From Alphaproteobacteria bacterium (lineage in GTDB: Bacteria; Pseudomonadota; Alphaproteobacteria; Sphingomonadales; Kordiimonadaceae): a stretch of 64,000 bases of DNA. Shown here in pieces: positions 9,256 through 18,800 of the stretch (the first letter of the stretch is position 1; each line of letters starts with the position of its first letter). The translations under genes were made by a program, and so were the position numbers. The notes beneath the pieces were generated by a model, which worked only from the letters and a program-made list of their open reading frames with translations, had not been told where the DNA came from and searched no databases. Where the stretch lies: the NCBI GenBank assembly GCA_006226495.1, contig SBGU01000010.1:1-64000 (forward strand), given 5' to 3'.

Positions 9256-10287
9256 TCAGCCCTTCAGGTCGGCCACCGACTCCCGGACCCGGATTTCATA
9301 GGCATGGGTGCGGCGACCCGCCTGCCCGTCTTCCACACCGTCCGCCTCGTCGCCCATCAGCATCTCGAAAGCGGCGGCAGCCATTTCCTCGACCGGCTGG
9401 CGCACGGTGGTCAGCGCCGGCGACACCACGGTTGCCACCGCATCATCATCGAAACCGACGATCGACAGTTCGGACGGCACCTGGATGCCCCGCTCGCGCG
9501 CCACGGCCAGAACGCCCGCAGCCATTTCGTCGTTGGCGGCAAAAATGGCGGTCGGCCGCACGGCACCCGCAAACAGGGTTTCGGCGGCGGCCCGCCCGCT
9601 TGCGAACGAGAACATGCCCGGCACCATCAGGTCGTAACTCACGGGAATGCCGTGCCCTTGCAGCGCGCGCACATAACCGCGCTCACGCTCCATCGAACAG
9701 GCGTGGTTGGGGTCACCCTTGATGAAGGCAATGCGCTTGTGGCCCTTGCCGATCAGATATTCGGTCATCTCATAGGCGGCGCGGTAATCGTCGATCTGCA
9801 CCTGCACCATATCGGGCGCATCAAGGCCGGGGCCGATGCGCGCCGTCGGCACACCACTGGCCCGAAGCGCGTTCAGGACCACAAGGTCGTCGCAAATGGG
9901 TGGCGACAGCACAACACCATCGAAACGGATGCTGTTCAGCACCCGGCGCAGCTTGGCCTCGTCGCCGCGTTCCTTCAGCACCTCGACCACCAGATGGTAA
10001 CCGGCTTCACCGCAGGCCCGAAGGGTCGAGCGCAGCACCTTGCTGATATAATCGCCGCTGGGTTCGTCGACAAACAGGCCGACAATATAGGATTTGTGCC
10101 CGGCCAGCCCGCGCGCCTGCAGGGACGGCTTGAAATTCAGCTCCGCCGCGGCTTCGAGGATCTTGTCCTTCTTGTCCTGGCTGACATATTTTTCATTGTT
10201 GAAGACGCGGGAAACCGTCTTCATCGACACACCGGCAAGCTTGGCCACGTCGCTCATGGTGGCGTTCTTGGTTTTGACAAAGCTCAT
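9256..10287 (-). CDS. LacI-family transcriptional regulator 1 (beta-glucan module)
   Basis: 343 residues from the ATG at 10287, chosen because GGGAG lies 7 bases upstream and the protein then starts MSFVKTKNATMSDVAKLAGV; a longer frame upstream lacks family features. The N-terminal helix-turn-helix contains VSMKTVSRVFN, followed by the hinge region and a periplasmic-binding-protein-like effector domain ending near residue 330. It lies between GH3 and GH16, both of which carry copies of one palindromic operator. It is therefore the likely repressor of both and of the TBDR operon at 18886, released by a beta-glucan-derived sugar. Regulator identity is certain; the operator assignment is inferred from position. 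Confidence 0.93.
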   Translation of the reverse strand: MSFVKTKNATMSDVAKLAGVSMKTVSRVFNNEKYVSQDKKDKILEAAAELNFKPSLQARGLAGHKSYIVGLFVDEPSGDYISKVLRSTLRACGEAGYHLVVEVLKERGDEAKLRRVLNSIRFDGVVLSPPICDDLVVLNALRASGVPTARIGPGLDAPDMVQVQIDDYRAAYEMTEYLIGKGHKRIAFIKGDPNHACSMERERGYVRALQGHGIPVSYDLMVPGMFSFASGRAAAETLFAGAVRPTAIFAANDEMAAGVLAVARERGIQVPSELSIVGFDDDAVATVVSPALTTVRQPVEEMAAAAFEMLMGDEADGVEDGQAGRRTHAYEIRVRESVADLKG

Positions 10288-10386
10288 ACCGGCTCCCGAC
10301 CTTAGGCTGTGATGCACAGCATGCGCATGGGCGCGCGCATTGCAAGCCTGTTTATACATGAGTGGCGTTGCACATGCCACATATAC

Positions 10387-10402
10387 ATGATAGCGCTGTC
10401 AT
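10387..10402. promoter_or_regulatory. LacI-type operator 1c (GH16 / regulator 1 intergenic region)
   Basis: ATGATAGCGCTGTCAT, identical to operator 1b. It lies 66 bases before the GH16 start and 100 bases before the divergent regulator start, so it could control both. Confidence 0.85.
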
Positions 10403-10467
10403 ATGGTACGGGCGATGCCCGGCAACCATTCTGGGAACAGGGTCGATTTTTTTTGGGGAGGCATATC

Positions 10468-11280
10468 ATGAAGACCGGGATTTTTCTTTCTGGCCTGGTG
10501 GCAGCGGCACTTGTGGGCGCGGCAGCACCGGCGCTTGCAGCCGACAGCGGCGACGGCTGGAAGGTCGTGTGGCAGGACGATTTTGACGGCGACACGCTGA
10601 ACAAGGCCGACTGGAAGGTTATCCGCGGCAATGGCTGCCCGAAGAATTGTGGCTTTGGCAACAACGAGTTACAGACCTATGCCGGTGGCAAGCAGAACCT
10701 CAGGCTTGAAGACGGCAAGCTGGTGATCGAGGCCCGCAAAAGCAACATGGGCTTTACCTCCGCCAAGATCACCAGCGAACACCGCCCGGGCTGGACCTAT
10801 GGCCGCATCGAAATGCGCGCCAAGCTGCCGTCGGGTGTCGGTACCTGGCCGGCCTTCTGGATGATGCCGGACAAAAGCAGCTATGGCGCCTGGCCGAAAT
10901 CGGGCGAGATCGACATCATGGAACATGTCGGCTTCAACCAGAACCATGTGCATGGCACCATCCACACCGAAGCCTATAACCACCGGATCGGCACGCAAAA
11001 AGGCAAGGATATCCTGGTGCCGACCGCCAGCGACGACTTCCATACCTATGGCATCGAATGGACGGCGGACCATATCAGATGGTTCATCGACGGCGCCGAA
11101 TATTATGCGGTCGAACGCCAGGAACAGGACGGCCATGCCGAATGGCCCTTCGACCATGCGTTCCATGTGATCCTGAATTTTGCCGTGGGCGGCGATTGGG
11201 GCGGCAAGGAAGGTGTGGACCCGGCGGCCTTCCCCGCGCGCTATGAGATCGACTGGGTGCGGGTTTCCCAGCAGCAATAA
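10468..11280 (+). CDS. GH16 endo-beta-glucanase (laminarinase/lichenase type), secreted
   Basis: 270 residues. The ATG at 10468 follows GGGGAGG by 6 bases and opens a clear signal peptide ending ALA (24). The GH16 signature GEIDIMEHVG gives Glu147 as nucleophile, Asp149 and Glu152 as acid/base. The EIDIMEH pattern with a Met between is the laminarinase (beta-1,3-glucanase) form. The protein is a single jelly-roll catalytic domain without an added binding module. It would cut beta-1,3- or mixed-linkage glucan into oligosaccharides for the TBDR and the GH3. It converges with the serine hydrolase gene with 7 bases between stop codons. Confidence 0.94.
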   Translation: MKTGIFLSGLVAAALVGAAAPALAADSGDGWKVVWQDDFDGDTLNKADWKVIRGNGCPKNCGFGNNELQTYAGGKQNLRLEDGKLVIEARKSNMGFTSAKITSEHRPGWTYGRIEMRAKLPSGVGTWPAFWMMPDKSSYGAWPKSGEIDIMEHVGFNQNHVHGTIHTEAYNHRIGTQKGKDILVPTASDDFHTYGIEWTADHIRWFIDGAEYYAVERQEQDGHAEWPFDHAFHVILNFAVGGDWGGKEGVDPAAFPARYEIDWVRVSQQQ

Positions 11281-11287
11281 GGCTGCG

Positions 11288-12409
11288 TCAGTGCAGGCCG
11301 GTGGCGGGCAATATATAGTCCGCCATCATGGCCCGGGCCTGATCCTGGTAGAGCGGCCATTCGCCATAGTTTCCCTGGGTCATGACAACGACAAGCCCTT
11401 GATCGGGAAAAACATTTATCTGCTGGCCGCCATCCCCGTCCGCGGAAAAATACTTCAGCCCCGCCACGTCGCGCAGCCAGGTGAAATAGCCATAATCCCC
11501 CGCGTCCGGCCGGGCATGCACGCGGGTCATGGTGGCCACCCAGTTGGCCGGCACCACCTGCCGGCCCTGCCACCGGCCATGGTCCAGAAGCAGGATGCCG
11601 ATCTTCAGCATGTCGCGCGGGCGCAGGTGCAGCCGGGCCGAACCTTCGGGTGTACCGGTGGGCTGGGCCGGCCAGTCACAGTCCGTGATACCAAGGGCCC
11701 CGAAAAAATTCCTGTCCGCCCAAGGTTTTAGCGGTTCGCCCAAGCGGTGTTCGATGGCGGTCAGCACCAGGTTCGGCACCGCGCTGTTATAGACCCAGAA
11801 ACTGCCGGGACCGCGGTTTTCATGGCTGAACAGGGTTTCGGCAAAATTGCCGGACTGCCACAGGCGCACCAGATCATCGCCCGTCCATTCATCCCACACG
11901 AAACCCGCCTGCATGCCAAGGGCCTGATCGAACGTCAGTTTTTCGGCGTCCGGCTGCATTTTGGATTGCAGGTCGGGCGGCAGGAAATCGCGGACCGGGG
12001 TTTCGACATCCGCATGCAACTGGTCGAGCGCGATCCCGGTCAGGATGGCGGTCACGGTCTTGGTGACGGACGCCATATAATGTTTGCGGTCGGCGTCCCA
12101 GCCGACCGGCGCACCGGCCATGCGCTTGATTCCGTTCGGGAAATCGATCCAGTCGCTGTTGCCGGGGAAATAGTTTTCGTACCTGAGCGCGCCCTCCTTA
12201 TAGACCAGCAGGCTGTGGACTTCCTTGAACTTGCCGGCCTCTATCGCGCCGGTCAGCGCCGCCATGCGGGCGTCAAATTCGGGTCCCAATTCTGTTGCAC
12301 CGGTAACAACATGGATGCCGTCCCCGAGGTCGGACGGCCGGCCGCCAGCGGCAGCCCCCGTGCCGTATGACACGAGGAGACAGAGCGCCGCCGCGACGGT
12401 CCCGCGCAT
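11288..12409 (-). CDS. Serine hydrolase, class C beta-lactamase fold
   Basis: 373 residues from the ATG at 12409, two bases after the halogenase stop, with AAGGCGG as ribosome site; a start 21 bases upstream is possible. A signal peptide (1-21) places it in the periplasm. SVTK at 114-117 is the catalytic SxxK and YNS at 207-209 the YxN tyrosine motif. The third motif is not a clean KTG; GDGGQQIN occupies that region. Such proteins are often esterases or peptidases rather than antibiotic-degrading enzymes. It is the last gene of the run TBDR-SapC-JmjC-halogenase, so a de-esterifying role on the imported substrate is possible but unproven. Confidence 0.8.
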   Translation of the reverse strand: MRGTVAAALCLLVSYGTGAAAGGRPSDLGDGIHVVTGATELGPEFDARMAALTGAIEAGKFKEVHSLLVYKEGALRYENYFPGNSDWIDFPNGIKRMAGAPVGWDADRKHYMASVTKTVTAILTGIALDQLHADVETPVRDFLPPDLQSKMQPDAEKLTFDQALGMQAGFVWDEWTGDDLVRLWQSGNFAETLFSHENRGPGSFWVYNSAVPNLVLTAIEHRLGEPLKPWADRNFFGALGITDCDWPAQPTGTPEGSARLHLRPRDMLKIGILLLDHGRWQGRQVVPANWVATMTRVHARPDAGDYGYFTWLRDVAGLKYFSADGDGGQQINVFPDQGLVVVMTQGNYGEWPLYQDQARAMMADYILPATGLH

Positions 12410-12411
12410 GG

Positions 12412-13902
12412 CTACATGGCCGCCTTGCAATATTGCTGCACATACTTTTCGTGCGGCGGCAGTTGCATGGCGGTGCGTTCGACATTGGTGCGCACATGCG
12501 CGAGGAAAGCTACCAGTTCGTCGCGGCTCATGGCATCGGCGACGGGATGATAGCTCTCCGGCATGATGCCCTGCCCCAGCATGACCTGAATCCAGGAATT
12601 TTCGGCGAAAAGTTCGTCCGACTGTTTGAACACGCGCCCGGTTTCGCGGAACAGGTCGATACGGTGCTGCAGGGACGCCGGGATATCCATGCCGGCACAG
12701 TGGCGCCAGAAGGGCGTGTCGCGCCGGTCGGTCACATGATAGTGCAGGATGATGAAATCGCGGATGCCTTCGACCTCAAACTCGGTCTGGCGGTTGAATT
12801 CGTCGATGTCGGATTGTTTGATGCCGTCCGACGGGAACATCTGCATCAGCCTGAGGATACCCCGCTGGATCAGGTGAATGCTGGTGCTTTCAAGCGGTTC
12901 GATGAAGCCGGACGACAGCCCGAGCGCGATACAGTTCCTGTTCCAGTGCTTGCGCCGCATGCCGGTCTTGAACTTCAGGACCCGGGGGTCCGTCAGCGCC
13001 TTGCCTTCGATATTTTTCGTCAGAAGGTCGATAGCGCTGTCGTCGCTCTGGTACCGGCTGCAGAATACCAGGCCGTTGCCGACCCGGTGCTGCAGCGGAA
13101 TGCGCCACTGCCAGCCGCTGTCATGCGCGGTGGAACGGGTATAGGGAATGGCCGGGCCCACGGCTTCGGTTTGCACCGCCACCGCACTGTCGCACGGCAG
13201 CCAGTGGGTCCAGTCGTCATACCCCGTGTGCAGCGCCTGTTCGATCAACAAGCCCCGGAAGCCCGAACAATCGATGAACAGGTCGCCTTCGATCACCTGC
13301 CCGTCCATCAGGGTGACGGATTTCAGGAAGCCGTTTTCCGCGTGTTTTTCGACCGAGACAATCTTGCCTTCGATGCGTTTGGCGCCGTGTTCTTCGGCCA
13401 TGCCGCGCAGGAATTTGGCATAAAGGCTGGCATCCAGATGATAGGCATAATTCAGCCCCTGTTCCGGCAGGTGCGCAAAACGGTCCTCAAGCGCGGCCTT
13501 CAGCTCAAGGCAATAGTCGCCATAGTCCGACGCCACGCCTTCTTTCATGCCGCGCAGCCAGAAATGCTGGAAACCGGCGGTCCAGTGATCCTTGCCGGTG
13601 ATGCCGAAACTGTGGATATAGCTGTGGTCGCGCCTCCGCCAGTTGGCGAATTCGATGCCCAGCTTGAAGGTGGCCTGCGTCGCGGCCATGAAAGCCTGTT
13701 CGTTGATTTTGAGGAGCCGGTTATAGGTGACGAGGGTCGGGATCGTGGCTTCGCCCACCCCGACGGTGCCGATTTCTTCCGATTCAATCAGCTTGATATC
13801 GAGCACGGCCCCCAGGGTTTTGGCCATGGCCGCCGCCGCCATCCAGCCGGCGGTGCCGCCACCCGCGATTACGATACGCTTGACCCTGTTTCCCTGTTCC
13901 AC
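12412..13902 (-). CDS. Flavin-dependent tryptophan-halogenase-family protein 1
   Basis: 496 residues. GGGTAGW (14-20) is the FAD-binding motif. TFKLGIEFANW holds Lys80, matching the catalytic lysine of PrnA, and PLESTSIHLI holds the matching glutamate. GWQWRIPLQHR is the family WxWxIP motif. All residues needed for FADH2-dependent halogenation appear present. The substrate is unknown: no secondary-metabolite genes are near, and the gene is packed between a JmjC/cupin gene (20 bases upstream) and a serine hydrolase (2 bases downstream) in a TBDR operon. Receptor-linked halogenases of this kind are common in alphaproteobacteria. No flavin reductase is in the window. Confidence 0.9.
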   Translation of the reverse strand: MEQGNRVKRIVIAGGGTAGWMAAAAMAKTLGAVLDIKLIESEEIGTVGVGEATIPTLVTYNRLLKINEQAFMAATQATFKLGIEFANWRRRDHSYIHSFGITGKDHWTAGFQHFWLRGMKEGVASDYGDYCLELKAALEDRFAHLPEQGLNYAYHLDASLYAKFLRGMAEEHGAKRIEGKIVSVEKHAENGFLKSVTLMDGQVIEGDLFIDCSGFRGLLIEQALHTGYDDWTHWLPCDSAVAVQTEAVGPAIPYTRSTAHDSGWQWRIPLQHRVGNGLVFCSRYQSDDSAIDLLTKNIEGKALTDPRVLKFKTGMRRKHWNRNCIALGLSSGFIEPLESTSIHLIQRGILRLMQMFPSDGIKQSDIDEFNRQTEFEVEGIRDFIILHYHVTDRRDTPFWRHCAGMDIPASLQHRIDLFRETGRVFKQSDELFAENSWIQVMLGQGIMPESYHPVADAMSRDELVAFLAHVRTNVERTAMQLPPHEKYVQQYCKAAM

Positions 13903-13922
13903 GTTACACCCCTTTTATTTTT

Positions 13923-14939
13923 CTAGCGGTTCAGCCGGTTGAGCAGGAACGCCCGAAGCTTGCGCGCCGACATGTCGTCCATCGGCCCCAGGATGCCGCG
14001 GCTGGCTTCGGGGATATGCTCGATATCCGCCGGATCGTTATTGAAGACATAATGCTCGAAAAGGCCCTTCCAGACGGCCTTCTGCGTGGGCGGCAGGTCG
14101 CGCACGGCCAACAGCGCATGAAAGAGCGCATTGATGGGCGGGCCCATATGGGCCGGCGACTGGCGCCACCAGTAATTGATCAGCACATTGAAGCCCGCCA
14201 GCCCCTCGACATGGTGCCACCACATGGAAGGGATAAACAGGGCATCACCGGGTTCAAGCTCGGCCTGCTGCGCATGCGAGAGCGCCACGCGGAACTTCGG
14301 GAAACGTTCGAAATCCGGTTCATGCAGGTCGACGACACTGACCGCCTGCCCGGCTGGTGTCATGTCCAGCGGGCCGACATAGAGGTTGGCGAGTTGCTCG
14401 GGCGGGAACAGGGTAAAACGCCGCCGGCCCACCGCCACGCAGGCAATATTGTCCGGCAGGTCATAATGCGCTGCGATGCGGCTTTTGCCGCCGATCCAGA
14501 TGCTTTCAAGCGCGTTCCGGCCCGGCAGAGGCACGGTGTTGGCCACATTCAGGCCCGGCAGGCAGGTTTCCACGGTGGTGGAGCCGACATAAATGAGCGG
14601 CGGGTCTGTGTCCCGCGCATGGTCAAGCATGCGGTCGAGCGCGACATCCAGGGGCGCCTGCTGATGCTCGAAATTTGGGCCCGACAGGTCGTCGCGATAG
14701 AAAACCCGGCCCTTGGCTTCGGGCGCACCTACCGCCAGTGCCACCATGGCGCCCTGGTAGAATTTCTTCAGGTAACGCACCGCCGCTTCGGGCGAAGCCT
14801 GGCCTTCGGCCACCAAGGGCCAGTCGGCCACAAGGCCGCGCAGCACCAGGGGTTCCTCGGAGGTCAGGATATCGTCGGGGATGGCATCGCGTGTGATGCC
14901 GCTGACTTCCCTGATCGCCTGTGTCACCCCGTGCGCCAC
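13923..14939 (-). CDS. JmjC/cupin_8 domain protein 1 (putative Fe(II)/2-oxoglutarate oxygenase)
   Basis: 338 residues. AAHYDLPDN gives the iron ligands His158 and Asp160; IPSMWWHHVEG gives the distal histidine (His243 likely), with the preceding PGDALFIP strand typical of cupin_8/JmjC hydroxylases such as FIH-like proteins. No signal peptide, so it acts in the cytoplasm. It sits between SapC (9 bases) and a halogenase (20 bases), evidently co-transcribed. Hydroxylation of a protein or small molecule is the family expectation; the substrate is not known. Confidence 0.85.
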   Translation of the reverse strand: MAHGVTQAIREVSGITRDAIPDDILTSEEPLVLRGLVADWPLVAEGQASPEAAVRYLKKFYQGAMVALAVGAPEAKGRVFYRDDLSGPNFEHQQAPLDVALDRMLDHARDTDPPLIYVGSTTVETCLPGLNVANTVPLPGRNALESIWIGGKSRIAAHYDLPDNIACVAVGRRRFTLFPPEQLANLYVGPLDMTPAGQAVSVVDLHEPDFERFPKFRVALSHAQQAELEPGDALFIPSMWWHHVEGLAGFNVLINYWWRQSPAHMGPPINALFHALLAVRDLPPTQKAVWKGLFEHYVFNNDPADIEHIPEASRGILGPMDDMSARKLRAFLLNRLNR

Positions 14940-14948
14940 GGCTGCCCC

Positions 14949-15668
14949 CTACTGGCCGCCCAGCCGCGCATTCTTGCGCGCGATCAGGCCGTTCATCTGC
15001 GACAGGGACGCCAGCGCCATATAGATGGGCATCAGGAACCCCTGTTCCTTGAGGCGCCCGAGCGCCGCACCATCAAGGGCCGCCAGCTTTTCTTCATTGA
15101 TGGCATGGAAACCGGCGAGGCGCCTTTGGCTGCCATCGTTCAACTGGATATCCAGCGCCAGCGATTCCAGAAGGCCGTGGGCCAACAGCGCCTCGATGAA
15201 GGCATTATTCTGCCGGTCGCCTTCATGGATACCGTCCAGGATGGCGGCGATGCGCTCCAGATACGGGGTCTGGCCGCCCTGTTCCAGGAACACGGGCACA
15301 CCTTCGGTTTTGCTGATGCGCGGGCTGTCCATATCGATATGCACGACCTGTGTGGTCTCGCCGCCCGAACGGTCCATCCCGATCAGGAATGGCTGGCGTT
15401 CGATGGACAGCGGCACATAACCCGCGTCCCAGCCATCGGGGTACAGGAACAGGTTTTCACCGCGTTCGAAACCGAACAGGGCCACGGAATAGAATTTGCC
15501 GCTGCCGCCTTCACGGAAAAACAGGATCGGATAATGCGCCTGCACGGCGCGGAATTCGAAGGGAAAAACCACAGCCTGCATGACATTGTCGCCAAGCGCG
15601 GCGGACCGGTCGGTGATGATGCGCAGGTCCTTGTGGTCGATATTGTTCAGAAGCTCGTGTTTGCTCAT
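14949..15668 (-). CDS. SapC-family protein
   Basis: 239 residues with no signal peptide or membrane segment. It matches SapC in length and in segments such as YPILFF, LYPDGWDAGYVPL and ERQPFLIG. SapC was named from a Campylobacter S-layer locus, but its biochemical role is unknown. In alphaproteobacteria it often occurs, as here, just after a TBDR gene with cupin and halogenase genes. The gene ends 9 bases before the JmjC/cupin gene. A cytoplasmic partner of the tailoring enzymes is one possibility. Confidence 0.88.
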   Translation of the reverse strand: MSKHELLNNIDHKDLRIITDRSAALGDNVMQAVVFPFEFRAVQAHYPILFFREGGSGKFYSVALFGFERGENLFLYPDGWDAGYVPLSIERQPFLIGMDRSGGETTQVVHIDMDSPRISKTEGVPVFLEQGGQTPYLERIAAILDGIHEGDRQNNAFIEALLAHGLLESLALDIQLNDGSQRRLAGFHAINEEKLAALDGAALGRLKEQGFLMPIYMALASLSQMNGLIARKNARLGGQ

Positions 15669-15807
15669 GTCAGTCCTTGACCTTGCTGGCGTCCCACCCC
15701 AGGCGCCGACAGATTCCGGTAAGGTTGATCAATTCGGGACCGGAAGGCAAGCCGCCGTCGATCTTTTATGACGGGCTGGCCTCTGCCACGGGATCAGCCC
15801 CCAGCGA

Positions 15808-15840
15808 ATGGGGGCCGCCGTTGCCAGCAGCCCCCATCCA
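15808..15840 (-). terminator. GC-rich hairpin after TBDR gene (possible attenuator)
   Basis: ATGGGGGC and GCCCCCAT arms enclose about 16 bases in the 215-base gap between the TBDR and SapC genes; a second GCCCCCA/TGGGGGC pairing overlaps it. No T run follows, so it may slow or partly stop transcription or stabilise the receptor mRNA. Confidence 0.4.
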
Positions 15841-15883
15841 ATTCCAGGTTCGGGGCCGCATGCGCGACCCCGTGCCCCACGCC

Positions 15884-18800
15884 CTAGAACTTGTAGCGGG
15901 CGCCGATGGCGTAACGCGCACCGGTCTGGGTCAGATAGTTGACCTCGTTGATGTGGCGGCCATGAACGCGGTTGTAGGCGTTCGTGACGTTGATGCCTTC
16001 TGCGAACACGGTGAGGTTGTCGCTGATATCGTAGCTGACGCTGATATCCACCTGACCATAGGGTTCGACATAAAGCGGGTTGTTCGGGCCGCCTGCGGTT
16101 GTGGTGCCCTGCAGGAACTCGCCCCGCCAGTTATAGGCAACACGCGCCTGCAGGCCGTTCTTGTCGTAGAAGCCGACAATGTTGGCGCTGTCGGACAGAC
16201 CCACCAGGGCGAACTGTGCAACGCTGGCCGGCTGTTCATTGTCGAAATTCACATCGCCATCCACGATCGTGTAGTTCAGGATCATGCCGAAGCCGGTATC
16301 CCAGAAGGTGTGCTGGATCGCGAATTCCCAGCCATACAGCTTGGCACGACGTTCGTTCACCGGCACCGTGATGTCGAAGCTCAGGACCGGGTCCTCGCCC
16401 TCGACACCGAAGATGTTGCCGGTATAGTTGCCGCTGGAATCCGTGCCGGTGATTTCAAACGTGCTGGGGTCAGCATTTTCGAAGATCCACTGGCGGATTG
16501 CGGTCAGGTCGGTGCTGCCACCCAGGGCCGCAACGGCATCCTGGTAACGCTGGCCACCATAAGGCGTGGGCAGGTTAAACGGCGTTGCCGAGATTTCCGA
16601 GCTGGCGATGAAATTGTCCACGGTCTTGTGGAAATACCCCACCGACACATAGCTGGCGTCGTCATAATACCATTCGGCCGAGATATCGAAGTTCTTGGAT
16701 TCGAACGGCAGCAGCCCCGGATCGCCCTGGCTGCCATCGCCGCCATCCACACGGAAGATCTGGTTCACGGTCTGGCCGCCCTGAATGTCGCCATAACCCG
16801 GACGGGTAAAGGTTTCACTGTAGGACGCCCGCAGGACAACGTCTTGCAGCGGCTGGAAGTCGAAGTCGATGGCCGGCAGGAAGTGGTGGTACGAACCCTC
16901 GAGCTCGGTAAAGTCCTGCTGGTCGGAGAAGATGACGCCAAATTCGTTGTTGGCCACCCACTGGGTGCCCACCGCGATCGGCACCAGGGCACGCGAGGTG
17001 ACCTTGGTGTCTTCGTAGCGCATGCCGAGCACCAGGTGCGCCGGACGCTCGAAGACTTCGAACTCGTTGTTGATCTGGGCGTAGGCTGCGAACGATTTTT
17101 CAGTCGTGCGGCGGTCGGTGGTGAAATTGTCGGCGATACAGATGCCGTCGCCACCACAGGCGCCATACTGGCTGTCGATCAGGTCGACCATGTCCTGCAG
17201 GTTGAAGATGAACATTTCGTTCTGCAGCGACGGATCGTCATGGCCTTCGACCTGGCTGAACTTGTCACCGATGGTGAGCACTTCAAACAGGCTGTCCGGC
17301 ACATCGGCGGCAGAACCAACACCGCCCCAGGTGTCGCGCTGGGCGTTCGAGAAGGCCGAACGGACCTTGTTCTCGGTGTAGACGGCGCCGAAATCGACGC
17401 TTTTGATGAAGCCCATGTCTTCGAATTCATAGGTCGCGTGCAACTGGGCCTGCTTGATCTTGTCCTGCATATAGCTGTTGCGGAACGAAGACCCGGTGGT
17501 CAGCATCTGCGACGCATCGATGCCCGACTGCCCGTCAGGGAAGTCGATCGACAGGATCGGGAAGTCATGGGAATAATCGACAGACTGGGTCCAGTCGGTC
17601 AGGAAGGCTGCGGTCGAAACCACGGCGCTGGTGCCCAGCTTGGGATCGTTCGAGCCCGAGGTGGCGCTGGAGCTGTGGGCATCCAGCACAACGCGGAACT
17701 GGTCGGTCGGCTCCCAGTCGAGATTGATGCCAAACGACTTGTTCTCGTTCTTCACGGCCAGGTGGCCGGCACCCATCGACAGATCTTTGCTGCCGCCGAA
17801 GGATTCCGAATAATAGACCGGACCGGCGACCGGACCATCGGTCCATTCGCTCGAGGTGTCACCGAAGTTGAACCAGACCGACATGTCGTGACGGTTGGTG
17901 GTCTGCTTGTTCTGCGCGTAGGTATAATCCACGGTCGCGGTCAGGGTATCGACCGGGCGATATTGCAGGGTCAACTGACCGTTGATGCGTTCCCGCTTGG
18001 TATCGGTCATCACATAACCGAAGCTTTGCTGAACGCCATAAACGTCGTTCGGGCCCGGGCGGTTCACCACATTGATGTCGGATTCATCGCCGCCATCGGG
18101 AATCTGCGGCAGGGTGCCCCAGTTGTTTTCCGAACCGAGATAGGCGCCGCGCCAGCCGTTCGGGGTGCTTGCCTGTGCGTAACCGGAATTACGCTTCTGG
18201 TAGCTGCCCGAGAAGGCCACGCCGAACTTGTCGTCAGCGAAGGTGTTGCTGTAAAGACCCGAAAATTCCGGGGCGAAAGCCGTGCCGTCCAGGTCCGACG
18301 TGTCGGCCAGCGCCTTGGCGCCGATGGTGGCATGCAGGCCCGGCGCATTCAGGGGACGTGTGGTCACGATATTGATGGTGGAACCGATACCGCCCGTCGG
18401 GATCGACGCCTTGCCGGTCTTGTAAACCTCGACGCGGGAGATGCCTTCCGCGGCCAGGTTGGCAAAATCGAACGAACGCGATGCCGAGGCGCCGGTTTCC
18501 TCGATCGACGAACCTGGCATCTGCCGGCCGTTCAGGGTGACGAGGTTGAAATCGGGACCAAAACCACGAACCGTTACCTTGCTGCCTTCACCGTTCTGGC
18601 GGTCGATCGACACACCGGTGATACGCTGCAGGGATTCGGCCAGGTTGGTATCCGGGAACTTACCCATGTCTTCGGACGAGATGGCGTCGACGATACCGCG
18701 GTTGTCACGCTTGATATCCATCGACTGCTTGAGGCTGCCACGGATACCCGTAACGACGATTTCTTCAAAAGTATCTGCATTGCTGTCCGCGCTGTCCTGC

